Shown: positions 11,067-23,150, counted from the stretch's first letter. The stretch: 64,000 nt of DNA from Neoceratodus forsteri (GCA_016271365.2 CM057456.1:614983501-615047500); one strand, 5' to 3'. Made by a program: numbers and translations. Notes: generated by a model from the sequence alone, not told the origin.

Positions 11067-12253
11067 CTTTCAGGCTTCTCAGCAACTGAAAATGCACACA
11101 GCTTGAAGCAGTGATGCCAGTCAAAGCCGCTGCAGCATTTTCACACACAAGAAAACACCAAAAAATTGCCACCGTGCTCTATATAGCATGTGCAGACTAT
11201 CAGTATGACCGCCATGAGTTTTATGCATGTGGCCTGTACACACACGCAGCACATACCAAGATGACCACCAGAAGTTTCTTTTGCAGGAAAAGGTTCCAAA
11301 GACAGCACCCATCATGGATGCGCAGACCGGTGCAAGAACCCCAGGAAACACATGCTGCATTTGCAGCTAAATCCTGTGTCAAACACCCCCCTTTACTTAA
11401 AATTACCCCGAACATACCATAGGACTGAAGGCGATGCAATCAGTGGCCTTCATCAGGCAACACATAAAAGGGGGAAGGTATAGCAACTCCTGCTAGGCAG
11501 AGCAGTGTAGCCCAAAATGACTTTGAATCCGATTTTATTTTTTTTTATGCTGTAGCAGCTTGGAAACAGGAAACTAAACACTGCTAATATAAGGCCCTTT
11601 TACATGATCTGCTCTGCACCACTCAATTGGAACATTACCTGTAAAGGTGAGATGCACTGCATCAGAGGGGAGCGTTCTCTGTCCTGACATATCCTGCTTT
11701 CCTGGGTTCGCGGTTGCATTTTTCCATTTTGCGCTTGCATCATGCTGCTGTCTAACCAAAGCATAACGCTCACACTGATGCAGCCCAACAAGCAAGTGTC
11801 AGGCTCTCAGCTGGCCAGAAAGATAGCAAAAACACTGGAAGAGCCACAAGACTGCTGCAGGGCTGCTGTGTGTATAAGCAAAAGGCAGCGGCACAGCGAG
11901 CAGATGGAAACTGCAGCGCTGTGAGTAGGCCTCCATGTAAAAGGGCCTATAGAGAAATATTTCTGCAGAGCAGGGAGTTGCTTACCAACTATAGTGGGCT
12001 GTAAAACCCTGAGAAGTCTGAGAAGGGCGTGTCCTAAGACTTCTCTCAGACTGTTGCAACCTGTCCCAGCTGGCAGCACAAGACAGCCCAATTCATCTAA
12101 CTGCACATAGGAGTCAACATACACAAACAAAATTTTGTGAACACCAAAAGATTTTTGAGGAGGCAGTGTTGGGGGGAGGGAGTTAATTCCCTGGCCCTAC
12201 ATACTGACATAACACGTCTATATTTATAGGACAACCAAGTACATGGTACTTAC
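11067..12253. other. MARCHF6 intron sequence, no gene recognised
   Basis: Short overlapping frames without recognisable domains. It contains a candidate MITE (11,592-11,948). The last bases at 12,248-12,253 are the splice donor of the adjacent exon, read on the minus strand. Confidence 0.5.
11592..11948. mobile_element. Candidate MITE with 15-bp terminal inverted repeats
   Basis: Left end AGGCCCTTTTACATG (11,592-11,606) and right end CATGTAAAAGGGCCT (11,934-11,948) are perfect reverse complements 357 bp apart. ATA occurs directly outside both ends, compatible with a 3-bp duplication. No transposase is inside. The superfamily is undetermined; an 8-bp hAT-type duplication was looked for and not found. 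Confidence 0.5.
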
Positions 12254-12373
12254 CACTGAGAGAATAAACCTCCTGAGGTGTCTGTAAATAGGCAGATGAA
12301 TCATCTCTTGCACTGGGTTAAAATCTGGGTCATTCAAATTTCTCAAAAACCACAACACACCAGGTCTTAGAAC
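12254..12373 (-). CDS. MARCHF6: MARCHF6 coding exon (ER-membrane RING-CH E3 ubiquitin ligase)
   Basis: A 120-bp exon, phase 0 at both ends, encoding 40 residues that begin VLRPGVLWFLRNLN, contain FNPVQEMIHLPIYRH and end RRFILSV. I recognise this as part of the multi-spanning middle region of MARCHF6 (Doa10/TEB4 orthologue), which ubiquitinates ER-membrane and sterol-pathway substrates. The acceptor is TTTTGTAG before GTTCTAAG; the donor is GTG followed by GTAAGTACC. The protein continues directly from the exon at 22,665-22,799 (LLLRE, then VLRPG). There is no frame damage despite dense surrounding repeats, so the gene is probably functional. The rest of the gene is outside the window. Confidence 0.92.
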
Positions 12374-12454
12374 CTACAAAACAAGTACATATTTTTAGAT
12401 AGTACTGAATCTGGTGAAACCAGCTTTCAGAAGCATCATCTTCAGGACTAGGAG

Positions 12455-12660
12455 CTCAGATGTCCAAAGCTTCCCTCGTGGGTGGTCGTGAGGGCCAGGC
12501 TACACTACCATCCCCAGAGCAGCTACACAGGATCCCCTGCCTGAAACAGAATTAAGCCTCAGACGTCCCAAGCTCCCCTTGTGGGTGGTCATGAGGGCCA
12601 GGCTGCGTGGCTTTCCCCAGAGCAACTACACAGGATCCCCTGCCCGAAACAGAATTAAGG
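12455..12660 (+). repeat. Two tandem ~103-bp units upstream of LINE 1
   Basis: Units start at 12,455 and 12,558, each with GTGGGTGGTC, GAGGGCCAGGCT, CTACACAGGATCCCCT and AAACAGAATTAAG. A third copy is at 13,399-13,501. Similarity between copies 2 and 3 continues into the following 75 bp (GCTGCTGGTTCCAAC, GCTAAGAAAATATCCA). They are possibly 5'-UTR monomers of the L2/CR1 LINE that follows, or two overlapping LINE 5' ends (inference). Confidence 0.6.
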
Positions 12661-13398
12661 TACAAATTTTAATCTGCCCGGAAATGCGTCACAGCTGCTG
12701 GTTCCAACAGCTAAGAAAATATCCATTGGCAGACTAAGACTGATAGTTTTATGCACATTTGTTTATCAGTTTGTACAGGATTTGCAATCGTTTTGCTGTT
12801 AGTTTTATGCACACTATCAATTTTACAGCAGTTTTAAATTGTTTTGCTGAGTACCTTAATAATAGATCACCAAAGGGCTCCAGACTATGCTCGTTCCTAG
12901 CAATCTTAAAGTAATTCTACTCTTTTTCCTGGTGCCTTTTTCACAATTTTAGCTAGTTTCAGCCTGGCACACATTAGCTGTGATTCATCTTAAGTGTGGT
13001 CCTGCTCAGAACATAATTAGCCATTTTGCAAGCAAATTCTGGACTTTCATTCTGCCCATCTCAGCCTGCAACTGAACTTCCCTCTGGTAATTTGTGCTTC
13101 AGAAGCTCCCTTTACATGCACTCCCGCACTGGATGCTGTGCGCTAGCTTTCAGAACCCCTTCTTTTACTCTAATTGCTCCCTGCGGTGCTCTGAGACAAG
13201 GAGAGCTGCATACTTTAATTTGAGCTGTAGTGCTGTGAACTCTGCCTTTCTCCCAAATCTCTCCTGGAACCAGCTCCTCACCAGCCTTTTTGCCCCCATT
13301 TTGTAACAGTGCAGGTAGTTCCCCAAGGCCCCCCCCCCCTAGCACAGCCCCTCCTCTTAACTGTTCTGTTCTAGTTCCCCTTGTGCTTTCTACACAGC
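12661..13398. other. Spacer between repeat copies, no gene
   Basis: The first part continues the repeat unit. At about 12,740-12,850 a roughly 60-bp stretch (GTTTTATGCACA ... GTTTTGCTG) occurs twice. A C run lies at about 13,330-13,340. No coding signal is visible. Confidence 0.4.
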
Positions 13399-13501
13399 CT
13401 CAGACGTCCCAAGCTCCCTTCGTGGGTGGTCATGAGGGCCAGGCTGCACGGCCCTCCCCAGAGCAGCTACACAGGATCCCCTACCCGAAACAGAATTAAG
13501 G
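13399..13501 (+). repeat. Third copy of the ~103-bp unit
   Basis: Starts CTCAGACGTCCC and ends AAACAGAATTAAG like the units at 12,455-12,660. It directly precedes the LINE 1 body. Confidence 0.65.
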
Positions 13502-16500
13502 TACGAATTTGAATCTGCTGGAAACGTGGCAGAGCTGCTGGTTCCAACGGCTAAGAAAATATCCAATCGACAGACTAAGGGAGCCCTGCCGACGTGAAAT
13601 CGCATCTATAGTAAAAGTCACGTGGTGCACTGAACCAGTCACCAGTCAACCCACTTCTCCATTTGCGGGTTATCACAGCCTGCCACTAGTGGCCACTGCT
13701 CGCTCCCCTCAATTGCTCAGCTTAGTTATTCCTCATACCTCCCTAACATGCTACCAACATTAGTAATTCTGACTCTTTTGGCCCCCCTACTGTCTCTCCC
13801 CACCCTCCATCCACCAAGAATTGCCAGTGTACCTGTGAGCTCCGCTTACGCCAACAACTTTCTCCCCCACCGGCACCTCCACTGAAGGTAGGATCCCCGT
13901 GACTTGTCAACTATTTCCAGTAGCAGGTCCAGCCATCCTTCCGCCCTCCTTCCACGCAGGCCTCATAGCCCTAAATTCCACCACTCAAGCCTTCCCAATG
14001 CCTATCAATCCTGCTCCAGCACCTACCCGCAAGGCCCTTATCCAAACTGATAACTCTCCTGCTTCTGTTATCTGGGAGCGTTGAACCCCATCCTGGCCCT
14101 TTCTCCTCCCCTGGACTTCCCTCTGCAACTCCCTCTCAATTCCACAAAGGGCTGAAATTGGTTCATCTGAACATATGCAGCCTTCTGACCAAGTTACCCC
14201 TGCTGCAGCCTACAGCACTTGCCCTTTGCCCTGACGTCCTGATTATATCAGAGTCCTGGCTAAAGCCCCACATCAAAGACACTGAAATCTCCATCCCAGG
14301 TTATACGGTCATACGTCATGACCGCCCACGTTGCAAAAGAGGTGGCGGCGTCGCCATGTATATAGTTTCCACGCTATCCCTACCCATGTAACCCACAGAT
14401 ACTCTATTAAGTCAGCCCTCCCCCACTCTGCTCCAGTCTTTGTGGCAGGTTCCTATTGCGCACCAGACTCTCCCCTGCCCGCAATCCTGGACCACCTCGG
14501 TGACCTAAAAACACGGGCTCTGGTGGCGAACTCCACATACTTGGTGACATCAATCAAAACTGGCTCTCCGGAGCTAACTCCAAACTCCTGCAGAAAATAG
14601 GAGCCCTAAACCTGTCTCAAATGATCACAGAGCCTACTCACTTAAACCCAAAATCACTAAACCACTCTCTCGACTGGTCTCTCACCTCCCACCCGCACAG
14701 CATATTAGCTGCGGGCTTACTCCCTGATTCCCTAAGCAACCAATACATGATTGACATGGTCAGGAAAATCTTCAGACCAAAGGTACCTCCCTCCCTCCCA
14801 CATCCTTCTGACCAGGGCGTACAAATCTCTGGACCTCGCTGCTCTGCTAAATGACCTGGCAACTGCAGACTGGTCCTCCATCCACCTAGCTACTGCCACT
14901 GACACCGCTTTGGAGGGCTTCAAGTACAGGTTCCTTCCTATCTGGAACCACCATGATCCGCTTAGAAGGGTTAGGGTGAGAGGCACCCACCTCCCCTGGA
15001 TCTCTGCAGACATCATCGACAACCTCAAATTAAGGGATCTAGCATGGAAAGCATACAAGATCTCCAGATTGCCCCTTGATCACATTAGATACCATCCTCT
15101 GCGCAACGCTTGCACTAGGCTAATCCATCAGGCAAAAGCCAGATACTTCCATACTGCTTTCCACACAAACATTAACCAACCTGCCAAGTTTGGAAGGACG
15201 TTAAATCGCTGTTCTCTCCCCCGTCCCAGCCTCCAATGCCCACCCTAAACACAGGAGGGTCCACAGTTACTGACCCCCCCCCCACTGTAGCCGCAGCTTT
15301 CAACTCCTCCTTCACTAGCTGCACCGCTTCACTCTTATCCTCCCTCCCATCACCCTCACCTCCACCCTCCACTCCCCTCCCCCTTCTTCCTTCTCCTTCC
15401 GCCTTATTACTCCACTTGAGGTGTACAATGCCCTACTCGCCCTCAACCCAAACAAAGGCAAATGCCCCACTAGCCTGGACACCAAAATGTTGTACCTGTT
15501 GGCACCTGCCATCGCCACCCCACTAGCAGCGATTTTCAACCTATCCTTCTCTGCTGCATCAGTCACATCCGAATGGAAGCACGCCATGGTCATCCCACTC
15601 CCCAAAGGTGATGACCCCTCGGTCCCCAGAAACTACTGTCCCATCTCCCTCCTTCCCATTCTGGCTAAACTCCAAGAAACCCTAGTCTCCTCTCAACTTT
15701 CCTCCTTCCTCGACTCCTCATCCTTCTTCACCCCTTTCCAGTCTGGGTTCAGGAAGTCCCTTTCCTCCACCACCTCCCTGCTGAGGCTTACAGACTCCAT
15801 CCTTTCCTGCCATGGATAACAAGACACATCACTTCAGCTATCTTTGTCGACCTTGCCAAAGTGTTTGAAACAGTTTCCCACTCTCACCTCCTGACAAAGC
15901 TCTCCAGTGCAGGGCTCTCAAGTGTGGCTACCGACTGGTTCCACTCCTACCTGGTAGGATGGATGCAATCTGTCAGGATTGGTAACTCCACCACTATCCC
16001 CCTCCCAGTCACATCAGGAGTGCCACAGGGCTCTGTCCTGGGGCCTCTCCTGTTCTCCATCTTCCTCAATGACCTGCCCTCTGCCTGCCCACACACATCC
16101 ATCTACGTGTATGCAGACAACATGGTGCTGTATACATCCAGCCCCTCTGCTACTGATGTCATGACCAGATTTCAGCAGGACTTCTACAATGTCCAGCACT
16201 GGTTTCGCACCAATCAGCTTCACTTCAACGCCAAGAAAACTGTCTCCATGACCTTCAGCACAAGGCAGAGACTTTCGCGGCTCCCCTCCCCCCAACCTTC
16301 CTCACCCTGGACGGGACTTCCCTTGAGGTCTGCCCCTCCTTCAGATACCTTGGGGTCTGGCTCAACCAGAACCTTGACTTTTCTCTACATGTAGATGACA
16401 TCCACAAAAAACTCCACCCCAGGCTGGGTGCCCTATACCGCAATCGTGGGTGCATCCCGTTGTTGGCTCGCACAGCAATCATACAGAAAATGATTTTGCC

Positions 16501-17346
16501 AATCTCTGACTACGGTGCCAGTTTACAGTGCCGCCCCCCCCCCCCCAAGTCCATCCTGTCCAGACTGGACTCTCTCTCCCACTCCTTCTGTCATTTCACA
16601 CCTGACTGTCCCTACTCCACCCATCACTGCGCCCTCTATCAGGCCCTGGGCCTCCCTTCCCTATCGGACTGCAGATCGGCTCATGGTGCACGATTCACTG
16701 CCAAGTTTTGGACCCAATCCCTGCCCACCTACCTCTCTTCGGTGCTGTCCATTCCCTCCCCCCCGCCTATGCCCTCAGGAACAATGACACTAGACTCTTA
16801 CAAACCCCCCATAAGCCCACCTCGGCAGGCCAAGCAGCTTTCAGCCATCACATGCCCAAACTATGGAACTCCCTCCCTCCTGAAATTCGTCACTCCTCCC
16901 TCTCCCAGCACCTCAACACTCTCCTCTCAGCCCACTTCTCTACCTGCCAATGTGCCTAATCTCAATCTCAGGGCAGGGTTTGTTTCTCCCAATCTCTCCC
17001 CTTATATCTGCATTGTTCCACTTTGTACTGCACCAACGATTAGTAAAGTACCTGACTTGTACCTCACCATTTTGGTAAATATGTATCATTATTTTGTTTG
17101 CTAATTTCTGGTACCTCTCCATATCTGTATATACATGTCACTGTTTTGACTGCTTAATCAGTGCACACATATTGTTTCCAAACCCTGTCATTGTCCTGAC
17201 TGCCCTGCTGCACATGTACTGACTTGCTGATCTTGACCACTGCTGTATTATCTTTGTTGCACTACCATTTTATTGCACTGTACCCAGGACGCATCTGGAA
17301 TCGAGCAGTACTCTGCTCAGTACGCCCTCCTGGTTAAACAAATAAA
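13502..17346 (+). mobile_element. L2/CR1-clade LINE 1
   Basis: A plus-strand non-LTR retrotransposon: 5' region, endonuclease, RT, C-terminal domain, and a 3' end CTCCTGGTTAAACAAATAAAG at 17,328-17,346 with an AATAAA signal. The same 3' end type is found in LINE 2, in LINE 3 and in the MIR-like SINE. The 5' boundary is uncertain; the ~103-bp units upstream may belong to it. Coding capacity is destroyed by frameshifts. Confidence 0.8.
14150..16959 (+). pseudogene. LINE 1 endonuclease-RT protein, frameshifted
   Basis: Endonuclease: LNICSLL, ISESWLKP, RGGGVAMY (14,158-14,391), GDINQNW (about 14,545) and LDWSLTSHPHS (about 14,675); the SDH block reads SNQ. RT: VEVYNALLALNPNKGKCP (about 15,421), FVDLAKVFETVSH (about 15,845), GVPQGSVLGPLLFSIFLND (about 16,015), then VYADNMVLYTS (about 16,105), where YADD has become YADN. 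The C-terminal block WNSLPPEIRHSS is at about 16,865. At least six frame changes are needed to read through, so it is dead. Order and size are those of L2/CR1-type ORF2. Confidence 0.82.
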
Positions 17347-18040
17347 GTGGACAGAAAGAAATGCCAGGCTAAGCTGTTGTGTCACCCACTGATCCAAAAG
17401 ATATCCTTTTTTTACTGAAGTAGGAATTTGAGCTCCATCAACAAGCATTACAAATCAAGTCAAAACTGGTGGAAAACCAGGGCCACATGATGGCCCAGGA
17501 CAGGTACCAGAGACCCAGGTTCAGACCTGGGATACTGCCAATTGCTCAGCCAGGGCTTAGAAGAGTGCTGCACAAGGTGGCATGTCACAATGAAGGAGGG
17601 TTGGTGGCAATTTCTGACACTGTGACATAAGACAGACTGGGGAGCTTGTTCATCTGGACGGAAGCTGCTTGCTTACGAGCCAGAGAGACGAACCAGCACA
17701 CTGCTGTGGAGGGAAGGTCAAAGGGCAGAAGGAAGAGAGAGAAAACCTCTTCCACCCTAGATGACCACGGCCAGTTCTCTCAGGCTCCACACTGCGTGGA
17801 TCCCACTGGAGTAGTGGTTGGGGTTGAGAGGTCACTGGGAACACATGGTCCAAGGACTAGGCAGACAGGAGTTGGACAAAGAAAAAGCTATAAGTAAAAT
17901 AGAAGGAAAGCAACATGTATTTTTTAAACAGTAATATATTTCTCATATGGGCTGTTGTCACAAAGGTTAGATTAATAATGAAAACAAAATACAAAGGGCA
18001 GTTCCTCACAATGCCTGTGCCATGGATAACCATCAAAGTA
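17347..18040. other. Intron spacer between LINE 1 and the foldback element
   Basis: No gene or element recognised. It contains the left copy (17,967-17,982) of a 16-bp direct repeat TTAGATTAATAATGAA whose other copy is at 18,350-18,365, just beyond the foldback element. Confidence 0.4.
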
Positions 18041-18346
18041 CAACAAGCAAAACAATCCAGCACCAGGTTCCATGGTTAAATGTTAAACTGATTTTATTCA
18101 AACATTTAAAAACAGATCCACATACCACTGTCCAGTATTCCACTACAGTCCATTACCAATGTTTCATGCCCATACTCTGTTTTTTCAGGCACCTTGAGAA
18201 AGCGCGGAGTATGGGCTTGAAATGTTGGCAATGGACTGTAGTGGAACACTGGGCTGTGGTATGTGGATCTGTTTTTAAATTCCTGAATAACATCAGTTTT
18301 TAATACTTAACTACGGAGCATGGTGCTGGATTTTCTTTGCTTGCTG
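18041..18346. mobile_element. 306-bp foldback (long inverted repeat) element
   Basis: Left arm from 18,041 and right arm to 18,346 are near-complementary over most of their length: CCAGCACC/GGTGCTGG, AAAACAGATCCACATACCAC / GTGGTATGTGGATCTGTTTT, CACTACAGTCCATT / AATGGACTGTAGTG, GCCCATACTC/GAGTATGGGC. The loop is about 25-30 bp around 18,185-18,208. TA flanks both ends, as in Tc1/mariner MITEs. A 16-bp direct repeat also encloses the element 2-60 bp outside. RNA from it would form a hairpin of more than 100 bp. Confidence 0.75.
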
Positions 18347-18419
18347 TATTTAGATTAATAATGAACTGATTAATGTCAGACTAAAATAATAAACCCAAAA
18401 ATCTGGACACCCGCAAGCA

Positions 18420-21400
18420 ACTCCTTGAAAGGTGTCGGCCCCCAACCCCTCCACTCTTTAAATACACCTTTTACCCGCACACAGTCTCACTCGCTCCCTC
18501 GTAGGCTACATAAGACCCTACTTTAATTGGTCTCCAAACCTCACTCAGGAACCAATCGTATCCCTGGCCCTATATCCCATACCTCTACCCTCCTCTGAGT
18601 TGCCACAGCAGATAGGGTGCTGCCCCACACTAGAGCCGTGACATGGCCCTACTGCCAGGCTACCTGCCCATACTCATCTCTGTATTCATCTCCCTCCCCC
18701 CTCCTCTCAAACATGCCATCCACCTCTCTCAAGCTCCCCTCCCCTATCCTGCTAAACCTCGTATGGTTCCCCCACTTCAGTGTCCACTTCTCACACCAAA
18801 GTCTGGACACACTCGGCCTCACGTCCCAGCCCATTCCTCTTCAACCCCTCACTTTCCTGGCTAATTCTTCAACTAATCCCCCCCCACCCAGCTCCAAATA
18901 ATCGTCCATGCCTACTACCTATGAGATGCTCGCTCTCTGCCCGTCACATACAGCTATTCGCCCACTACCAACACTCACTCTCCTGCTCCTTGCCGCAGAT
19001 GACACACAACCGAATCCCGCCCCAATCTATACCATCCTTCAATCTCATAAAACCCCTACCAACTCCGTCCCGCTTACTTCATTCCTCCTCGAGGCCCTCC
19101 TCACATGGCCTGCGTCTCCTGCACCTAAATATAAGAAGCCTTGTCCACAGACTTGATTCTCTCCAGGTACTTGCTGCCTGCTATGCTCAAGATAACCTCA
19201 CCCTGTCGGAAACCTGGCTCAATAAAAACATCACCGACCCCTCAGTTGCTATCCCACGCTACGCTATGGCCCGCCAAGACAGAGCCACTACAGGTGGCAG
19301 AGCAGCCATCTACGTAAACTCGGACTTGCACTATTCGGTTGTCCTAGCTAAGTCCAAACCAAAAATCGACGAAATTATACTACCACAGCTGGCTTTCTCC
19401 TTCTCATTCCCAATCTACATTGCAGGAATATACCGCCGGCCTGGCACACCAGCCTCTGCTGTCACCGACCTCCTCAAGCAAATCTCCTGCCTAACCCCTA
19501 CTGGGAAATTATATATTATGGGAGATCTTAACCACAACTGGCTAGCTCCTGCCCTCAAAAAAGCCAGGACTGAAATTTCTGCACTAAACCTCTCACAAAT
19601 CATAACCGAGTCCACCCGGCTTAACCCAAAATCTGGCAACCACTCACTTCTAGACTGGGCTCTTACCACCCACCCTCACTGGGTCATAAACGCAGGACAT
19701 CTTCCTGACTCCCTGAGCGACCACCACATTACATACATAATGTGCAAAATCCACTGCCCAAAATCGCCCCCCTAAATTTCTTGTCCAACGCTCCTACAAA
19801 TCCCTCAATCTCACCCCTGTGTTAGATGATCTTGCCTTAGCAAACTGGGCCCCCACCCCTTCTATGAGCACCACTGACTATGCCCATCTTCACTTCAAAA
19901 ACACATTCCTCAGCATCTGGGACACACATGCCCCACTGTGTCGTACAAGGGTACATGGCAACCATCTGCCTTGGATCACCCAAGAACTGACTGCATGTCA
20001 AATCGCCCTGGACAAAGCATAGAGAGCGCATAAATCTTCACACCTCCCGCATGACCTCTCCACATACCGTATGCTCCGAAACAATGTACCAGAGCTACTC
20101 ATATTTCAACAACTCCCTTCAGTCTAACTTACATAACCCCTCTAAATTCTGGAAGGACATTCACTCCCTCTTCGCTCCACCTGCTGCTAATCCCACTCCA
20201 CTTCTAAATGTTAACTCCCTTCTCGCAGAACCAAGAGCAGTTGCTACTGAGTTCAACACGTATTTCTCCACTTGTGCTGCCACTCTCCTCTCTTCCCTGC
20301 CCAACCCTGCACCGCTCGCATCCATCACAGATCTAAAGAATCCTGCTGGGCCTCGCACCTTCTCCTTCAAAGACATCTCGACAGCGGATGCCCTTGATGC
20401 ACTAGTATCTCTCAACCCTTCAAAAGGCAAATCCCCTGATGGTTTGGACCCTAAACTCCTCTACCTCTCCGCCCCGCCATAGCAACCCCGCTTGCCAACC
20501 TCCTAAAACAATCCTTTGCCACTGCAGCAGTCCCCCAGGCATGGAAGCACGCCATCATCATTCCCCTCCCTAAAGGAGGTATCCCCACCTCCACCTCAAA
20601 CTACTATCATATCTCTCTCCTCCCAGCTCTCGCAAAACTACAAGAGCACCTTGTGTTCACCCAACTTACATCCTTTCTCTCCGACTCGAATTTCTTCACA
20701 TCCTTCCAGTCAGGATTCAGGAAGGGTCACTCCACTGCCTCCTCCCTGACAAGGCTTACTGACACCATCCTAACTGGTATGGACAGAGGGCAGATCACCT
20801 CAGCCATCTTCGTCGACCTTATGAAAGCTGTCGACACAGTCTCCCATCCCTTACTGCTCTCGTGTCTCTCTGAATCAGGCCTCTCTGCTGCTGCCACCAA
20901 CTGGTTCAGATCCTACCTCTCTGACAGAACACAATCCATTAGAGTTTCAGATGCCATTTCCACCCCCCTTCCCATAACTACCGGCATCCCTCAAGAGTTA
21001 GTTCTTGGACCCATTCTGTTCTCCATTTTCCATAATGACCTGCCACTCATCTGCTCTTCTTCACCAATCCACGTATATGCAGATGATACCGTGCTCTTCT
21101 CCTCAGGCACCTCCCCGGAAGCGGTAGAATCTAACCTCCAAGCTGACTTCAACAAAGTTCTGCACTGGTTCAGCTCTCACCAGCTCTCTAATCTAAAAAA
21201 AAAAAAAAAAAACGGTCACATGACCTCGGCACAAGACAACGCCTGACCAGACTCCCCTCCCTTCCCTATTTCCACACCCTGGATGGACAAAAACTTGAGA
21301 ATGTCACCTCATTCCGATACTTAGTGGTATGGCTCGACCGGCATCTTTCTCTCTCTCTTTCTCAGACCACATCGACGCCATCTCAAAAAAACTGCGCCCC

Positions 21401-22344
21401 AAGTTCGGTGCACTGTATAGGAACCATAGTAGCCTCCCTCTACCCGTTCGACGTGAGCTGGTTCAGAAGATGATACTCCCTTCCTTCGACTACTGCAACA
21501 TTGTCTACAGTGCAGCTCCAAAGTCCACCTTATCTAAACTGGACACCCTTTTCAATGCCTTCTGCCGCTTTGCTCTCGATGCCCCACCTCTCACCCATCA
21601 CTGCGACCTCTACCGCGCCCTGGCACTACCGTACTCAAAAACCGCCTCATTATGCACTGTGCTAAATATGTCTCTAACTTCTGGCTTGGCACCATCTCAT
21701 CCTACCTCTCCACCTTAGTCTCAGCTGCCCCCGCCCCCACCCTTAGATCCTGTGACTCCCGCCAACTATCAATCCCCAGGCGGAGGACCACTGTCGGCCA
21801 AGCTGCCTTCTCGCACCTTTTACCCACGCTCTGGAATTATCTCCCACCACAAATTCGCCACTCCTCCTCTGCCCACTCTCTATCCACCGCCCCGGCAAAT
21901 TACCTCACTACAAATTGCTCCTGCACTTGACTCCGTTAAGCGCCAATGCCTCCCCCCCTTTGCCTGACCAGCGGCACTTAGCTATAGCTACGGAAGCTGG
22001 CGTACTGATCCAACCTATGCACTTACTGTCATGTACTTCATGTGTTCTACGTCTTCAATTGCTTAAAACTTCGTACTATTTGTGTTGCTTAATAGCCCTT
22101 GTATTACTTCTACATGTCACATAATTGTATGCTCCTAACTGTATCCAATGTATTCAACATGTGCTGCTTGTAAACTCATACAAATGTATTCTAATGCTGC
22201 TATTTGTATGCTGTTAAATGTTCACTTCATAACCTGCGTGTTATGCTATCCTCTGTACCCCCTCCCCCCAAGGCGCACCTGGAGATGAGCATCTTATTAT
22301 TCAGTGTGCCTTTGCTGGTGAAACAATTCAATAAATAAATAAAG
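18420..22344 (+). mobile_element. L2/CR1-clade LINE 2
   Basis: A second plus-strand LINE of the same general family as LINE 1, with a 5' region from about 18,420, endonuclease, RT, C-terminal block and 3' end GCTGGTGAAACAATTCAATA with (AATA)n at 22,313-22,344. Its last ~60 bp align with the LINE 1 and LINE 3 ends. The 5' boundary is approximate. Confidence 0.8.
18908..21930 (+). pseudogene. LINE 2 endonuclease-RT protein, frameshifted
   Basis: The endonuclease is open to 19,775 in one frame: LHLNIRSLVH, LSETWLN, GDLNHNW, LLDWALTTHPH, DSLSDHH, so all catalytic blocks are present. RT (20,330-21,200): ALVSLNPSKGKSPDGLDP, FVDLMKAVDTVSH, then GIPQELVLGP where GVPQGS is expected, and VYADDTVLFSS with intact YADD. 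C-terminal block WNYLPPQIRHSS at about 21,830. The frame breaks several times, once at an A run (21,194-21,212). A decayed 2A-like motif (ADDTQPNPAP, 18,995-19,024) lies upstream of the endonuclease in another frame. Confidence 0.82.
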
Positions 22345-22664
22345 ATTTCACAGCCGACTATCCAAGAACCCTTCGGCATTGTATATTCTGCTGTGAATGA
22401 CAGTACTGTACTGACATATCAAGTCAGCAGTACTCTGAGAAGGTCATGAAGGAAGCTTTTCACAACCTTGCTGTTTAAACACCAGGGCCTCTCTCTCATG
22501 GATAAAGTCCCTCTGTGAGTTCAAGATGAGAAGAGATGAGGAAAAAGCCAGATGGGACTTGACATATGGCTTCATAAACGGAATCTGTTGTTCCTATGTT
22601 CCACTGTCATACTCTGGTCCAAATTAACAGTTTTGCTTTTTGCTAGTTTGTTTAGTTAACTCAC
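22345..22664. other. MARCHF6 intron next to exon
   Basis: Unique-looking intron sequence, no element recognised. Bases 22,659-22,664 are the donor GTGAGT read on the minus strand. Confidence 0.5.
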
Positions 22665-22799
22665 CTCTCTCAGTAAAAGAATGAAAGAAGCAAAGTAGAA
22701 CACGTAGACCATTCCCACCAGCCAATGCAGAAACATTGTGGTACCAGGTGCAGACTGAAAACTCAACACTCGATCCTTCAGGGTCGCATCAAACATTTC
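22665..22799 (-). CDS. MARCHF6: MARCHF6 coding exon (transmembrane segment)
   Basis: A 135-bp exon, phase 0 at both ends, encoding 45 residues: EMFDATLKDRVLSFQSAPG, then TTMFLHWLVGMVYVFYF, ending ASFILLLRE. I recognise it as MARCHF6. The hydrophobic run is one of the membrane helices of this ER-resident E3 ligase. The acceptor is TTTACACAG before GAAATG; the donor is GAGAGAG followed by GTGAGT. It joins in frame to the exon at 12,254-12,373. Both exons read on the minus strand, the strand of every DIRS copy here. No upstream exon was seen between 22,800 and 64,000, so the upstream intron is at least 41 kb. Confidence 0.93.
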
Positions 22800-23150
22800 C
22801 TGTGTAAAGACAAAACACATTTCTTTGTAGCACATTGCTTATAACATGCTGTAATTGTTAAATTATGGCCCATTACACGAACTACAAAAAAAGGGAGTGT
22901 TGTTAACTCTTTGATCTTAAACATTATCTTCACAACAGAACACCACTCTGGTCTCAGAGTAGGAGGCACTAGGATCCCATGGGAACCAGAACTTTTAGGG
23001 TCAGTGACATATGTGCATGGCACAGACATATAGCACTGTGCATGTGCAGTCAGCATGTAAAGCAGCATCAGTATCTTTTTTTGTTTGTTTATTGAGAGGG
23101 AGAGAGAAAATATCTACTGATGGATAAACTACTTAGAACACTGAACTTAA
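22800..23150. other. MARCHF6 intron flanking DIRS E4
   Basis: Begins with the acceptor side of the exon (minus strand TTTGTCTTTACACAG). No other feature recognised before the DIRS end. Confidence 0.45.

Noticed and set aside
11592..11948. hAT element with 8-bp duplications
   Set aside because: The 15-bp inverted ends are clear, but the 8 bp on either side do not match; only ATA is shared.
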